NCBI RefSeq assembly: GCF_022965755.1
Contig: NZ_CP095187.1
Span: forward strand, 2,108,001 to 2,172,000
Direction: 5' to 3'
DNA length: 64,000 nt
Origin: Pseudoxanthomonas sp. F37
Lineage (GTDB): Bacteria; Pseudomonadota; Gammaproteobacteria; Xanthomonadales; Xanthomonadaceae
Position 1 is the stretch's first letter, and every line of letters starts with the position of its first letter. The position numbers and the translations under genes were made by a program. The notes below the pieces were generated by a model that saw only the letters and a program-made list of their open reading frames with translations, did not search any database and was not told the origin of the DNA. Below, piece after piece: positions 49,150-56,614 of this stretch.

Positions 49150-49938
49150 ATGGACCTGAACCTCACCGGCCGGCATGCCCTCGTCTGCGGCGCCTCCGAA
49201 GGCATCGGCCGCGCCGCCGCTCACGAACTCGCGCTGCTGGGCGCCAGCGTCACGCTGCTGGCGCGTCGCGCCGACGTCCTGGCGGAGGTGATGGCTGCCC
49301 TGCCCCGTACCCCCGGCGAACAGCACCATGACGGCATCGCCGTCGACGTCGCCGACGCCGCGTCACTGCAGGCGACGGTGTCGGCACTCGCCGGGGCCCG
49401 CCCGATCCACATCCTCGTCAACAATACCGGCGGCCCACCCGGCGGACGCGCCATCGACGCCGCTGCCGACGACTACCTGGCCGCCTTCCACCGCCACCTG
49501 CTGGCCAACCAGTTGCTTGCGCAGTTGACGGTACCCGGCATGAGAGCCGCCGGCTGGGGCCGCATCATCAACGTGGTCTCCACTTCGGTGAAGGAACCCA
49601 TCGCCAACCTGGGCGTCTCCAACACGATCCGCGGCGCGGTGGCCAGCTGGGCCAAGACGCTATCGAAGGAACTGGGGGCCTACGGCATCACCGTCAACAA
49701 CGTACTGCCCGGCTACACCCGCACCCGGCGCCTGGAGCAGATCCTGCGCGACCGCGTGCAGGCCACCGGCAAGGATGAAGCGGCCATCAGCGCGGCGATG
49801 CTGGCCACGGTGCCCGCAGGCCGCTTCGCGGAGGCCCATGAAGTGGCGGCGGCGATCGCCTTCCTCGCCACGCCGGCCGCAGGCTATGTCAACGGGGTCA
49901 GCCTGGCCGTCGATGGCGGTCGCATGCAGTCCCTCTGA
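49150..49938 (+). CDS. SDR-fold protein lacking the catalytic Tyr and Lys
   Basis: A 262-residue short-chain dehydrogenase/reductase-like protein. The cofactor loop GASEGIG (14-20) and NNTGG (91-95) are intact and Ser144 is present, but where YxxxK is expected the chain reads NLGVSNTIRG, giving Leu154 and Asn158. A subgroup of SDR-like proteins with this loss is known (BKR-like SDR-like). It is followed closely by the aldehyde dehydrogenase of the kynurenine cluster and may serve it, for example as a reductase using other residues or as a binding protein; this is inference. Confidence 0.85.
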   Translation: MDLNLTGRHALVCGASEGIGRAAAHELALLGASVTLLARRADVLAEVMAALPRTPGEQHHDGIAVDVADAASLQATVSALAGARPIHILVNNTGGPPGGRAIDAAADDYLAAFHRHLLANQLLAQLTVPGMRAAGWGRIINVVSTSVKEPIANLGVSNTIRGAVASWAKTLSKELGAYGITVNNVLPGYTRTRRLEQILRDRVQATGKDEAAISAAMLATVPAGRFAEAHEVAAAIAFLATPAAGYVNGVSLAVDGGRMQSL

Positions 49939-49981
49939 CCCCGCCCGGAAGGGGCTTGCCAGCCGGGTTAAGCTAGTGGGC

Positions 49982-51403
49982 ATGGAACGCTACAGCCACT
50001 TCATCGATGGCGAACCGCGCCCCGGAGGCGCCTGGCGTCCCGTCTTCGAGCCGGCGTCGGCCGAGGTCTATGCCGAGGTCGCCGATGGCGGCGAAAGCGA
50101 CGTGCTGCAGGCGATCGAGGCCGCGGAGACCGCGTTTCCGGCATGGGGCGCCCTGCCGCCCAACACCCGGGCGCGCTGGCTGGAGCGCCTAGCCGATGCC
50201 CTGGAAGCGCGCCTGGACACTTTCGCGGCCGCGGAGTCGCGCGATGCCGGCAAGCCGCTGGCGCTGGCGCGCGACATCGAGATTCCCCGGGCGGTCGCCA
50301 ACCTGCGCTTCTTCGCGCATGCGGCCACGCAGTTCGCCAGCGAGTCGCACCACGGCGAGGCCGGGCTCAATTACACGCTGCGCGCACCGCTGGGCGTGGT
50401 GGCCGCGATATCGCCATGGAACCTGCCGCTTTATCTGTTCACCTGGAAGATCGCGCCCGCGCTGGCCGCCGGCAACACCGTGGTGGCCAAGCCGTCCGAG
50501 ATCACCCCCGCCACCGCGACGATGCTGGGCGAACTGGCCGCGGAGATCGGCCTGCCGCGCGGCGTGCTCAACATCGTGCATGGCAGCGGGCCGGCCGTGG
50601 GCGAACCGCTGGTGCTGCATCCGGCCGTCAAGGCGGTGTCGTTCACCGGCAGCACCGCGGTGGGCCGGCGCATCGCCGGACTGGCCGGGCCGCAGCTGAA
50701 GAAGGTCTCGCTGGAACTGGGCGGCAAGAATGCCACGCTGGTGTTCGCCAACAGCGACTGGCGGGCGCACCTGGACACCCTGCTCCGCTCCGCCTTCCAG
50801 AACGCGGGCCAGATCTGCCTGTGCGGCTCGCGCCTGCTGGTGCAGCAGGCGATCCATGACGAATTCCGCCAAGCCCTGGTCGAGCGCGCCCGCGCGCTCC
50901 AGGCCGGACCGCTGCACGAGCCGGCCACCCGGCTGGGCGCGATGGTGTCGCAGGCGCACTTCGAGAAGGTGCTCGGCTGCATCGCCCGGGCCCGCGCCGA
51001 AGGCGGCCGCGTGCTGACCGGGGGGCACGCGCTGGACCGGCCCGGCTGGTTCATCGCACCCACGGTGATCGAAGGGCTGGGCCCGCAGGCCGCCACCAAC
51101 CGCGAGGAGATCTTCGGCCCGGTGGTGACGCTGCAGTCCTTCGAGGACGAGGCGCACGCGCTGTCGCTGGCCAATGCCGGCGATTACGGACTGGCGGCGA
51201 CCGTCTGGACGCGCGACCTGGACCGCGCCCACCGCCTGGCCGCGCAGCTGCGCGCCGGCATCGTCTGGATCAACACCTGGATGACCCGCGACCTGCGTAC
51301 GCCGTTCGGCGGCACCGGTGCGTCCGGCCTGGGCCGCGAGGGCGGCATGGAAGCCATGCGTTTCTTCACCGAACCCAAGAACGTCTGCGTGGCATTGCGC
51401 TGA
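49982..51403 (+). CDS. nbaE: 2-aminomuconate 6-semialdehyde dehydrogenase
   Basis: A 473-residue NAD-dependent aldehyde dehydrogenase. Catalytic residues are Cys279 (GQICLCGSR), Glu245 (LELGGKN) and Asn147 (PWN); SFTGST and EEIFGPVV are typical. Sequence type and gene context, between other steps of the kynurenine branch, point to 2-aminomuconate semialdehyde as substrate, giving 2-aminomuconate for the next deaminase. Without context it would be called a succinate/hydroxymuconate semialdehyde type enzyme. The gap to the carbonic anhydrase gene is 15 bases, so they are one operon. Confidence 0.85.
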   Translation: MERYSHFIDGEPRPGGAWRPVFEPASAEVYAEVADGGESDVLQAIEAAETAFPAWGALPPNTRARWLERLADALEARLDTFAAAESRDAGKPLALARDIEIPRAVANLRFFAHAATQFASESHHGEAGLNYTLRAPLGVVAAISPWNLPLYLFTWKIAPALAAGNTVVAKPSEITPATATMLGELAAEIGLPRGVLNIVHGSGPAVGEPLVLHPAVKAVSFTGSTAVGRRIAGLAGPQLKKVSLELGGKNATLVFANSDWRAHLDTLLRSAFQNAGQICLCGSRLLVQQAIHDEFRQALVERARALQAGPLHEPATRLGAMVSQAHFEKVLGCIARARAEGGRVLTGGHALDRPGWFIAPTVIEGLGPQAATNREEIFGPVVTLQSFEDEAHALSLANAGDYGLAATVWTRDLDRAHRLAAQLRAGIVWINTWMTRDLRTPFGGTGASGLGREGGMEAMRFFTEPKNVCVALR

Positions 51404-51418
51404 GGAAGAACCCACCGA

Positions 51419-52093
51419 ATGAGCGAACTTTCCGAACTCGAGAAACTGCTGCGGAACAACCGCGACTGGGCCGACCGCATCAAGCAGGAAGACCCGGGCT
51501 TCTTCAAGCGGCTGTCGCAGCAGCAGTCCCCCCGTTACCTGTGGATCGGCTGCTCCGATTCGCGCGTGCCGGCCAACCAGATCCTCGGGCTGGACCCCGG
51601 CGAGGTCTTCGTCCATCGCAACATCGCCAACGTGATGTCGCACGGCGACCTCAACGCGCTGTCGGTGATCCAGTTCGCCGTCGACATCCTCAAGGTCGAA
51701 CACATCCTGCTGGTCGGCCATTACGGCTGCGGCGGCGTGCATGCGGCCATGACCGGCCTGCGCGTGGGCCTGGCCGACAACTGGCTCCGCCACGTGGCCG
51801 ATGTGGCGATGAAGCACGCGGACCTGCTTTCGCAGGTGGATACCGAGTCCCTGCGGCACGCGCGCCTGTGCGAGCTGAACGTGATCGAACAGGTCTTCAA
51901 CGTCTGCCAGACCACCGTCGTGCAGGATGCGTGGGCGCGCGGACAGCCACTGGCGGTCCATGGCTGGGTCTACAGCCTGTTCGACGGGCGCGTGCGCGAG
52001 CTGGGCATGGACGTGGCCGCGCAGGACGAACTGCAGCCGGCCTACCAGCGCGCCCTGGCCTCGGTGCCGCCGAAGGGCAAGCGCGATGAATGA
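51419..52093 (+). CDS. can: beta-class carbonic anhydrase
   Basis: A 224-residue beta carbonic anhydrase converting CO2 to bicarbonate. Zinc ligands are Cys45, His101 and Cys104 (IGCSDSRVPA, GHYGCGG) with the Asp47/Arg49 pair. Full length, no signal peptide, so cytoplasmic. It sits inside the kynurenine catabolic operon; ACMS decarboxylase releases CO2, so a local hydration role is plausible, though the gene may simply serve general metabolism. Its end overlaps the next gene by eight bases. Confidence 0.95.
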   Translation: MSELSELEKLLRNNRDWADRIKQEDPGFFKRLSQQQSPRYLWIGCSDSRVPANQILGLDPGEVFVHRNIANVMSHGDLNALSVIQFAVDILKVEHILLVGHYGCGGVHAAMTGLRVGLADNWLRHVADVAMKHADLLSQVDTESLRHARLCELNVIEQVFNVCQTTVVQDAWARGQPLAVHGWVYSLFDGRVRELGMDVAAQDELQPAYQRALASVPPKGKRDE

Positions 52094-52481
52094 AGGCGTG
52101 CAGGCCTCCGCCGCGCCCAGGCCGGTCGGCCGCTATCCGCATGCGCGGCGGGTCGGCGACCTGCTGTTCCTCTCGGGCATCGGCCCGCGCGATCCGGCGA
52201 CCGACGCCATCCCTGCCGGCATCGAGGCGCAGACGCGCGCGGTGTTGGCCAATGTGCGTACCGTGCTGGAGGCCAGCGGCGCCCGCTGGGAGAGCCTGGT
52301 GGACGTGACGGTGTACCTGACCGACATGGCGGGCGACTTCCCCGGGTACAACCGCGTCTGGGCCGACCACTTCCCCGATGCCGCCGTGGCCCCGTGCCGT
52401 ACCACGCTGGGCATCACCGCCCTGCCCACGCCCATCTCCATCGAACTGAAGTGCGTCGCGCACGTGCCGGAGCGCCGCTGA
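52086..52481 (+). CDS. nbaF: RidA-family protein, probable 2-aminomuconate deaminase
   Basis: A 131-residue YjgF/YER057c/UK114 (RidA) protein. The fold is visible in [51 protein letters not shown] and the conserved Arg in [12 protein letters not shown]. General RidA proteins hydrolyse enamines; the relatives in nitrobenzoate and tryptophan pathways (NbaF/AmnD) deaminate 2-aminomuconate. Position directly before the 3-hydroxyanthranilate dioxygenase gene supports that role. It starts at ATG 52086 within the end of the carbonic anhydrase gene. Confidence 0.82.
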   Translation: MNEGVQASAAPRPVGRYPHARRVGDLLFLSGIGPRDPATDAIPAGIEAQTRAVLANVRTVLEASGARWESLVDVTVYLTDMAGDFPGYNRVWADHFPDAAVAPCRTTLGITALPTPISIELKCVAHVPERR

Positions 52482-52482
52482 C

Positions 52483-53031
52483 ATGCTGCCGAATCCGCTC
52501 AACCTGCAGGCCTGGATCGAGGAACACCGTCATCTGCTGAAGCCGCCGGTCGGCAACAAGTGCATCTACGACGGAGACTTCATCGTGATGGTAGTGGGCG
52601 GCCCGAATGCACGCACCGACTACCACTACGACGAGGGCCCGGAGTGGTTCTACCAGCTGGAGGGCGAGATGGTGCTGCGCATCCAGGAAGACGGCGCCCC
52701 GCGCGACATCCCGCTGAAGGCGGGGGAGATCTTCCTGCTGCCGCCGCGCGTGCCGCACTCGCCGCAGCGGATGCCGGGCTCGGTCGGGCTGGTGATCGAA
52801 CGCAGGCGCCTGCCGCACGAGGACGATGGCCTGCTGTGGTTCTGCGAGCGCTGCAACCACAAGGTGTACGAGGAATACTTCCACCTCAACGACATCGAAC
52901 AGGACTTCTTCCGCGTGTTCGAAGCCTTCTACCGCAGCGACGACCTGCGCACCTGCAAGGCGTGCGGCCACCTGAACCCCCGGCCGAGCCGTTACGAGAT
53001 GCAGGCGGACTCGCAGGCCGACATCACCTGA
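52483..53031 (+). CDS. nbaC: 3-hydroxyanthranilate 3,4-dioxygenase
   Basis: A 182-residue cupin dioxygenase that opens 3-hydroxyanthranilate to 2-amino-3-carboxymuconate semialdehyde. Iron ligands His48, Glu54 and His92, and substrate Arg44, match the known bacterial enzyme; the C-terminal rubredoxin-like metal site has Cys121/Cys124 and Cys158/Cys161. It starts one base after the deaminase gene. Its product is the substrate of the decarboxylase encoded at 54187. Confidence 0.96.
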   Translation: MLPNPLNLQAWIEEHRHLLKPPVGNKCIYDGDFIVMVVGGPNARTDYHYDEGPEWFYQLEGEMVLRIQEDGAPRDIPLKAGEIFLLPPRVPHSPQRMPGSVGLVIERRRLPHEDDGLLWFCERCNHKVYEEYFHLNDIEQDFFRVFEAFYRSDDLRTCKACGHLNPRPSRYEMQADSQADIT

Positions 53032-53040
53032 GCTTGCGCT

Positions 53041-53076
53041 TGCCCAATCTGGGCATTATCGTGCCCGATATGGGCA
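53041..53076. promoter_or_regulatory. tandem palindromes TGCCC-N5-GGGCA, candidate autoregulatory operator
   Basis: TGCCCAATCTGGGCA (53041-53055) and TGCCCGATATGGGCA (53062-53076) are two copies of the same palindrome with centres 21 bases apart, two turns of the helix. The second contains the ATG of the following gene, whose product has a winged helix domain. Binding there would block both transcription and translation start, as expected for an autoregulated toxin-antitoxin operon. Confidence 0.65.
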
Positions 53077-53717
53077 TAAACGATCCCGTCCGTCCCGGCA
53101 AGGTCAGCGAGGCCGCGGCGCGGTATGCCGCCGCCAGTCTGTCCGGGGCCCTGTTCACCACCACCCAGCAACGCGTCCTGGCCTGTCTGTTCGGCGAGTC
53201 CGGGCGCAGCTATGCCGTCAACGAACTGATCCAGGCCACGGGCGCCGGCAGCGGCGCCGTCCAGCGCGAGCTGGCCCGGCTCGCCGGCAGCGGACTGCTG
53301 ACCGTCGAGCATGTAGGCAACCAGAAGCGATACCGGGCCAACCCCGATGCGCCGATCCATGACGAGCTGGTTTCCATTGTCCGCAAGACGTTCGGCTTGG
53401 CCGAGCCGCTGAGAGAAGCGCTTGCGCCGCTCGCGTCCCGCATCCAGGCCAGCTTCCTGTACGGGTCCGTCGCCAAGGGACACGACACGGCGCGCAGCGA
53501 CATCGACCTGATGGTGATCGCCGACGAGCTGTCCTACGGCGAGTTGATGCTGGCGCTTCATCCGGTGGCGAAACGCCTGGGTCGCCCGATCAACCCCACC
53601 GTGTACACGCGCGACGAACTGCGCAACCGCCGCGATGCCGGCAACAGCTTCGTGACCCGCGTGCTGCAGCAACCGCGGCAATGGCTGATCGGAAGCGAAG
53701 ATGACCTCCCCGCTTGA
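53070..53717 (+). CDS. winged-helix/MNT nucleotidyltransferase, likely antitoxin
   Basis: A 215-residue protein with an N-terminal winged helix (about 30-95: QQRVLACLFGESGRSYAVNELI, GAVQRELARLAGSGLL) and a C-terminal minimal nucleotidyltransferase (MNT) domain with GS at 132-133 and D144-I-D146 (FLYGSVAKGHDTARSDIDLM). In type VII systems MntA adenylylates and so silences a HEPN toxin; here the added winged helix suggests DNA binding to the palindromes at its own start. It overlaps the HEPN gene by 17 bases. The start codon lies inside an operator-like palindrome and has no ribosome binding site, so a leaderless or alternative GTG/TTG start is possible. Confidence 0.82.
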   Translation: MGINDPVRPGKVSEAAARYAAASLSGALFTTTQQRVLACLFGESGRSYAVNELIQATGAGSGAVQRELARLAGSGLLTVEHVGNQKRYRANPDAPIHDELVSIVRKTFGLAEPLREALAPLASRIQASFLYGSVAKGHDTARSDIDLMVIADELSYGELMLALHPVAKRLGRPINPTVYTRDELRNRRDAGNSFVTRVLQQPRQWLIGSEDDLPA

Positions 53718-54108
53718 GCGGCTGGCCCATCACGACGGCCCGCTCAGCGCCGAACCGTCAGACAGGAACGAGACCGCTGGCCTGCTGCGCTCCGGGCTGG
53801 CGCGTCTGGCCGATGCACATAACGACGCGCTGTCGCTGGAGAGCCGGTTCGACCTGGCCTACAACGCCGCCCATGCATTGAGCCTGGCGGCCCTGCGCCG
53901 GGCAGGTTTCCGCGCGCGGCACCGCTACATCGTCTTCCAGGTGCTGCCGCACACGCTGGGGCTGGGGCCTGAGGTCTGGCGAGTGCTGGCCAAGGCGCAC
54001 GATCTGCGTAACCTGGCCGAGTACGAGGGACACGTGGAGGTGGACCGTCGCCTGGTCAACGACCTGATCGCCGCTTGCGAGCGTGTTTCCGATGCGCTGG
54101 AGCGCTGA
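53701..54108 (+). CDS. HEPN-domain protein, likely toxin partner
   Basis: A 135-residue all-helical protein of HEPN type. The region KAHDLRNLAEYEGHVEVD has Arg103 and Tyr108 in a RNxxEY pattern, where type VII HepT toxins have R-x4-H-x-Y and the Tyr is the adenylylation site. The usual catalytic His is not in place, so RNase activity is uncertain. The gene begins inside the MNT gene, the usual arrangement for MNT/HEPN pairs. It stands between nbaC and the ACMS decarboxylase gene, as an insertion in the kynurenine cluster. Confidence 0.75.
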   Translation: MTSPLERLAHHDGPLSAEPSDRNETAGLLRSGLARLADAHNDALSLESRFDLAYNAAHALSLAALRRAGFRARHRYIVFQVLPHTLGLGPEVWRVLAKAHDLRNLAEYEGHVEVDRRLVNDLIAACERVSDALER

Positions 54109-54186
54109 TGCCGGATGGCGTCCGGCGGCGCGCGTGTCGCGGCACTGCAGCGCGAATCCCCTGCGGGCAACCCCTACAATCCCACG

Positions 54187-55197
54187 ATGCTGAAGATCGA
54201 CACCCATGCGCACTTCCTGCCCCGTGACTGGCCCGACCTGGCCGCCAAGTACGGGGACGTGCGCTTTCCGGTGATCCATCACGGCGAAGACGGCCGCCAC
54301 CGCATCTACAAGGACGGCAGGTTCTTCCGCGAGATCTGGCCCAAGACCTGGGACCCGGAGGAGCGCATCGCCGATTACGCCCGCTTCGGCGTGCAGGTGC
54401 AGGTCATCAGCACCGTGCCGGTGATGTTCAGCTACTGGGCCAGGCCGCACCACGCGCTGGAGCTGCACCAGGCCCTCAACGACCACACCGCGGCGGCCTG
54501 CCGCGACTATCCGCGCCACTATGCCGGCATCGGCACGGTGCCGCTGCAGTCGCCGCGCCTGGCCGTGCAGGAGCTGGAGCGCTGCATGGACCAGCTGGGC
54601 CTGCAGGGCGTGCAGATCGGCAGCCACGTCAACGACTGGAACCTGGATGCGCCCGAACTGTTCGAGTTCTTCCAGGCGGCCAGCGAGCTGGGCGCCGCCG
54701 TCCTCGTGCACCCCTGGGACATGATGGGGGCCGCGTCGATGCCCAAGTACTGGCTGCCGTGGCTGGTCGGCATGCCAGCGGAACAGTCGCGCGCGGCCTG
54801 CTGCCTGATCTTCGGCGGCGTACTGGAGCGCCTGCCCGAACTGAAGGTCTGCTTCGCCCACGGCGGCGGCAGCTTCCCCTACACGATCGGCCGCATCGAG
54901 CACGGCTTCAACATGCGCCCGGACCTGGTGGCCACCGACAACCCCCGCAACCCGCGTGACTACCTGGGCCGCGTGTATTTCGACTCCTGGGTCGCCGATC
55001 CGCGCGCGCTGCGCTACCTGCTGGACACCGTCGGCCATGAGCGGGTGATGCTGGGCACCGACTATCCGTTCCCGCTGGGCGAACAGGAACCCGGTGCCGG
55101 CATTGCCGCGCTCGGCCTGGATGAAGCCCAGCAGGCCCGCCTCTATCACGGTACCGCCCTGGAATGGCTGGGCCTGCCGGCGTCGAGGTTCCTATGA
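54187..55197 (+). CDS. nbaD: 2-amino-3-carboxymuconate-6-semialdehyde decarboxylase
   Basis: A 336-residue amidohydrolase-superfamily decarboxylase (ACMSD) that removes CO2 from ACMS, steering tryptophan carbon to 2-aminomuconate rather than quinolinate. Zinc ligands His7, His9, His175 and Asp292, with His225 (FAHGGGSFP), agree with the Pseudomonas enzyme at a constant offset of two. Other blocks: MFSYWARP, VHPWDMMG, GTDYPFPLGE. ATG 54187 is chosen over 54115. A REP element follows. Confidence 0.95.
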   Translation: MLKIDTHAHFLPRDWPDLAAKYGDVRFPVIHHGEDGRHRIYKDGRFFREIWPKTWDPEERIADYARFGVQVQVISTVPVMFSYWARPHHALELHQALNDHTAAACRDYPRHYAGIGTVPLQSPRLAVQELERCMDQLGLQGVQIGSHVNDWNLDAPELFEFFQAASELGAAVLVHPWDMMGAASMPKYWLPWLVGMPAEQSRAACCLIFGGVLERLPELKVCFAHGGGSFPYTIGRIEHGFNMRPDLVATDNPRNPRDYLGRVYFDSWVADPRALRYLLDTVGHERVMLGTDYPFPLGEQEPGAGIAALGLDEAQQARLYHGTALEWLGLPASRFL

Positions 55198-55207
55198 TGG
55201 CGCTGTC

Positions 55208-55294
55208 TGTAGGAGCGCCCCACGGGCGCGATGCTCTTGTTGCAGGCATCGCGCCCCCCGTCCACAAACCATGGCGCCCACGGGGCGCTCCTAC
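55208..55294. repeat. REP-like palindrome pair between nbaD and kynU
   Basis: A TGTAGGAGCGCCCCACGG unit (55208-55234) and an inverted GGCGCCCACGGGGCGCTCC unit (ending CTACG, 55273-55294) flank a GCATCGCGCC centre. The left unit differs from the copies near 23.1 kb by one base in its first 27. Confidence 0.8.
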
Positions 55295-55324
55295 GATTCC
55301 CGTCCTTTCCGTACCGATGCATCC

Positions 55325-56599
55325 ATGACCGACCCGCTGTCCCGTACCCACATCATCGCGCTCGACGCCGCCGACCCGCTGCGGCCGCTCCGCAACGACT
55401 TCCTGATTCCGCGCCACAAGCACAACGACCAGGTCTATTTCTGCGGCAACTCGCTGGGCCTGCAGCCCAGGGGCGCCCGCGGCTACGTCAACGAGGTGCT
55501 GGACAAATGGGCGAACGAGGCCGTCGAGGGCCACTTCACCGGCGCCGCGCAATGGATGACCTACCACGAACTGGTACGCGAGCCCCTCGCGCGACTGGTC
55601 GGCGCGCGGCCGCTGGAAGTGGTGGCGATGAACACGCTGACCGCCAACCTGCACCTGATGATGGTCAGCTTCTACCGGCCCACCCGCGAACGGCCGGCGA
55701 TCCTGATGGAGGCCGGCGCGTTTCCCTCCGACCGGCATGCGATGGAATCCCAGATCCGCTTCCACGGCTTCGATCCGGCGACGGACCTGATCGAAGTGGA
55801 GCCGGACCTGCAGGACGGCACGCTTTCGATGGCCGCCATCGAGCGCGCCATCGCCGAGCACGGCCCGCGCCTGGCGCTGGTGCTGTGGCCCGGCATCCAG
55901 TACCGCACCGGCCAGGCGTTCGACCTGGCGGAAATCGCGCGGCTCGGCCACGCGCAGGGCGCGGTCGTCGGCGTGGACCTTGCGCACGCGGTGGGCAACC
56001 TGCCGTTGCGGCTGCACGACAGCGGTGTGGATTTCGCGGTGTGGTGCCACTACAAGTACCTCAACGCCGGACCGGGCGCCGTCGCCGGCTGCTTCGTGCA
56101 TGCGCGGCACGCCCAGACCGACCGTCCGCGGTTCGCGGGCTGGTGGGGTCATGAAAAGGACACCCGTTTCCGCATGGGCCCCGAGTTCGTGCCCACGCCG
56201 GGCGCCGAGGGCTGGCAGCTGAGCAATCCGCCGATCCTGGGGCTGGCCCCCCTTCGCGCTTCACTGGAGCTGTTCGACAAGGCCGGGGGCATGGAGGCGG
56301 TGCGCACCAAGTCGCTCAAGCTGACCGGCCTGCTGGAGGCGCTGATCCAGGCGCGCCTGGCCGATGTGCTGCAGATCGTCACGCCCGCCGACCCGGCGCA
56401 ACGCGGCGCGCAGTTGTCGCTGCGCGTCGCGGGCGGGCGCGAACGCGGCCGCGAACTGTTCGACTACCTGATGTCCGTGGGCGTGGTCGGCGACTGGCGC
56501 GAGCCGGACGTGATCCGCATTTCCCCTGCCCCGCTGTACAACCGCTACATGGATGTCCATCGCTTCGTCGAGGAGGTCGAGACGTGGCGGGGGTTCTGA
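55325..56599 (+). CDS. kynU: kynureninase
   Basis: A 424-residue PLP enzyme that splits 3-hydroxykynurenine (or kynurenine) into 3-hydroxyanthranilate (or anthranilate) and alanine. The PLP lysine is K244 in CHYKYLNAGPG, Asp218 is in GVDLAHAVGNLP; FCGNSLGLQP and the GWWGHE and LSNPPIL motifs are typical. With kmo next to it and nbaC upstream, the 3-hydroxykynurenine route is used. ATG 55325 starts right after the REP element, so the repeat lies in its leader. The gap to kmo is 15 bases. Confidence 0.96.
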   Translation: MTDPLSRTHIIALDAADPLRPLRNDFLIPRHKHNDQVYFCGNSLGLQPRGARGYVNEVLDKWANEAVEGHFTGAAQWMTYHELVREPLARLVGARPLEVVAMNTLTANLHLMMVSFYRPTRERPAILMEAGAFPSDRHAMESQIRFHGFDPATDLIEVEPDLQDGTLSMAAIERAIAEHGPRLALVLWPGIQYRTGQAFDLAEIARLGHAQGAVVGVDLAHAVGNLPLRLHDSGVDFAVWCHYKYLNAGPGAVAGCFVHARHAQTDRPRFAGWWGHEKDTRFRMGPEFVPTPGAEGWQLSNPPILGLAPLRASLELFDKAGGMEAVRTKSLKLTGLLEALIQARLADVLQIVTPADPAQRGAQLSLRVAGGRERGRELFDYLMSVGVVGDWREPDVIRISPAPLYNRYMDVHRFVEEVETWRGF

Positions 56600-56614
56600 C
56601 CCGGAGGCAACACC

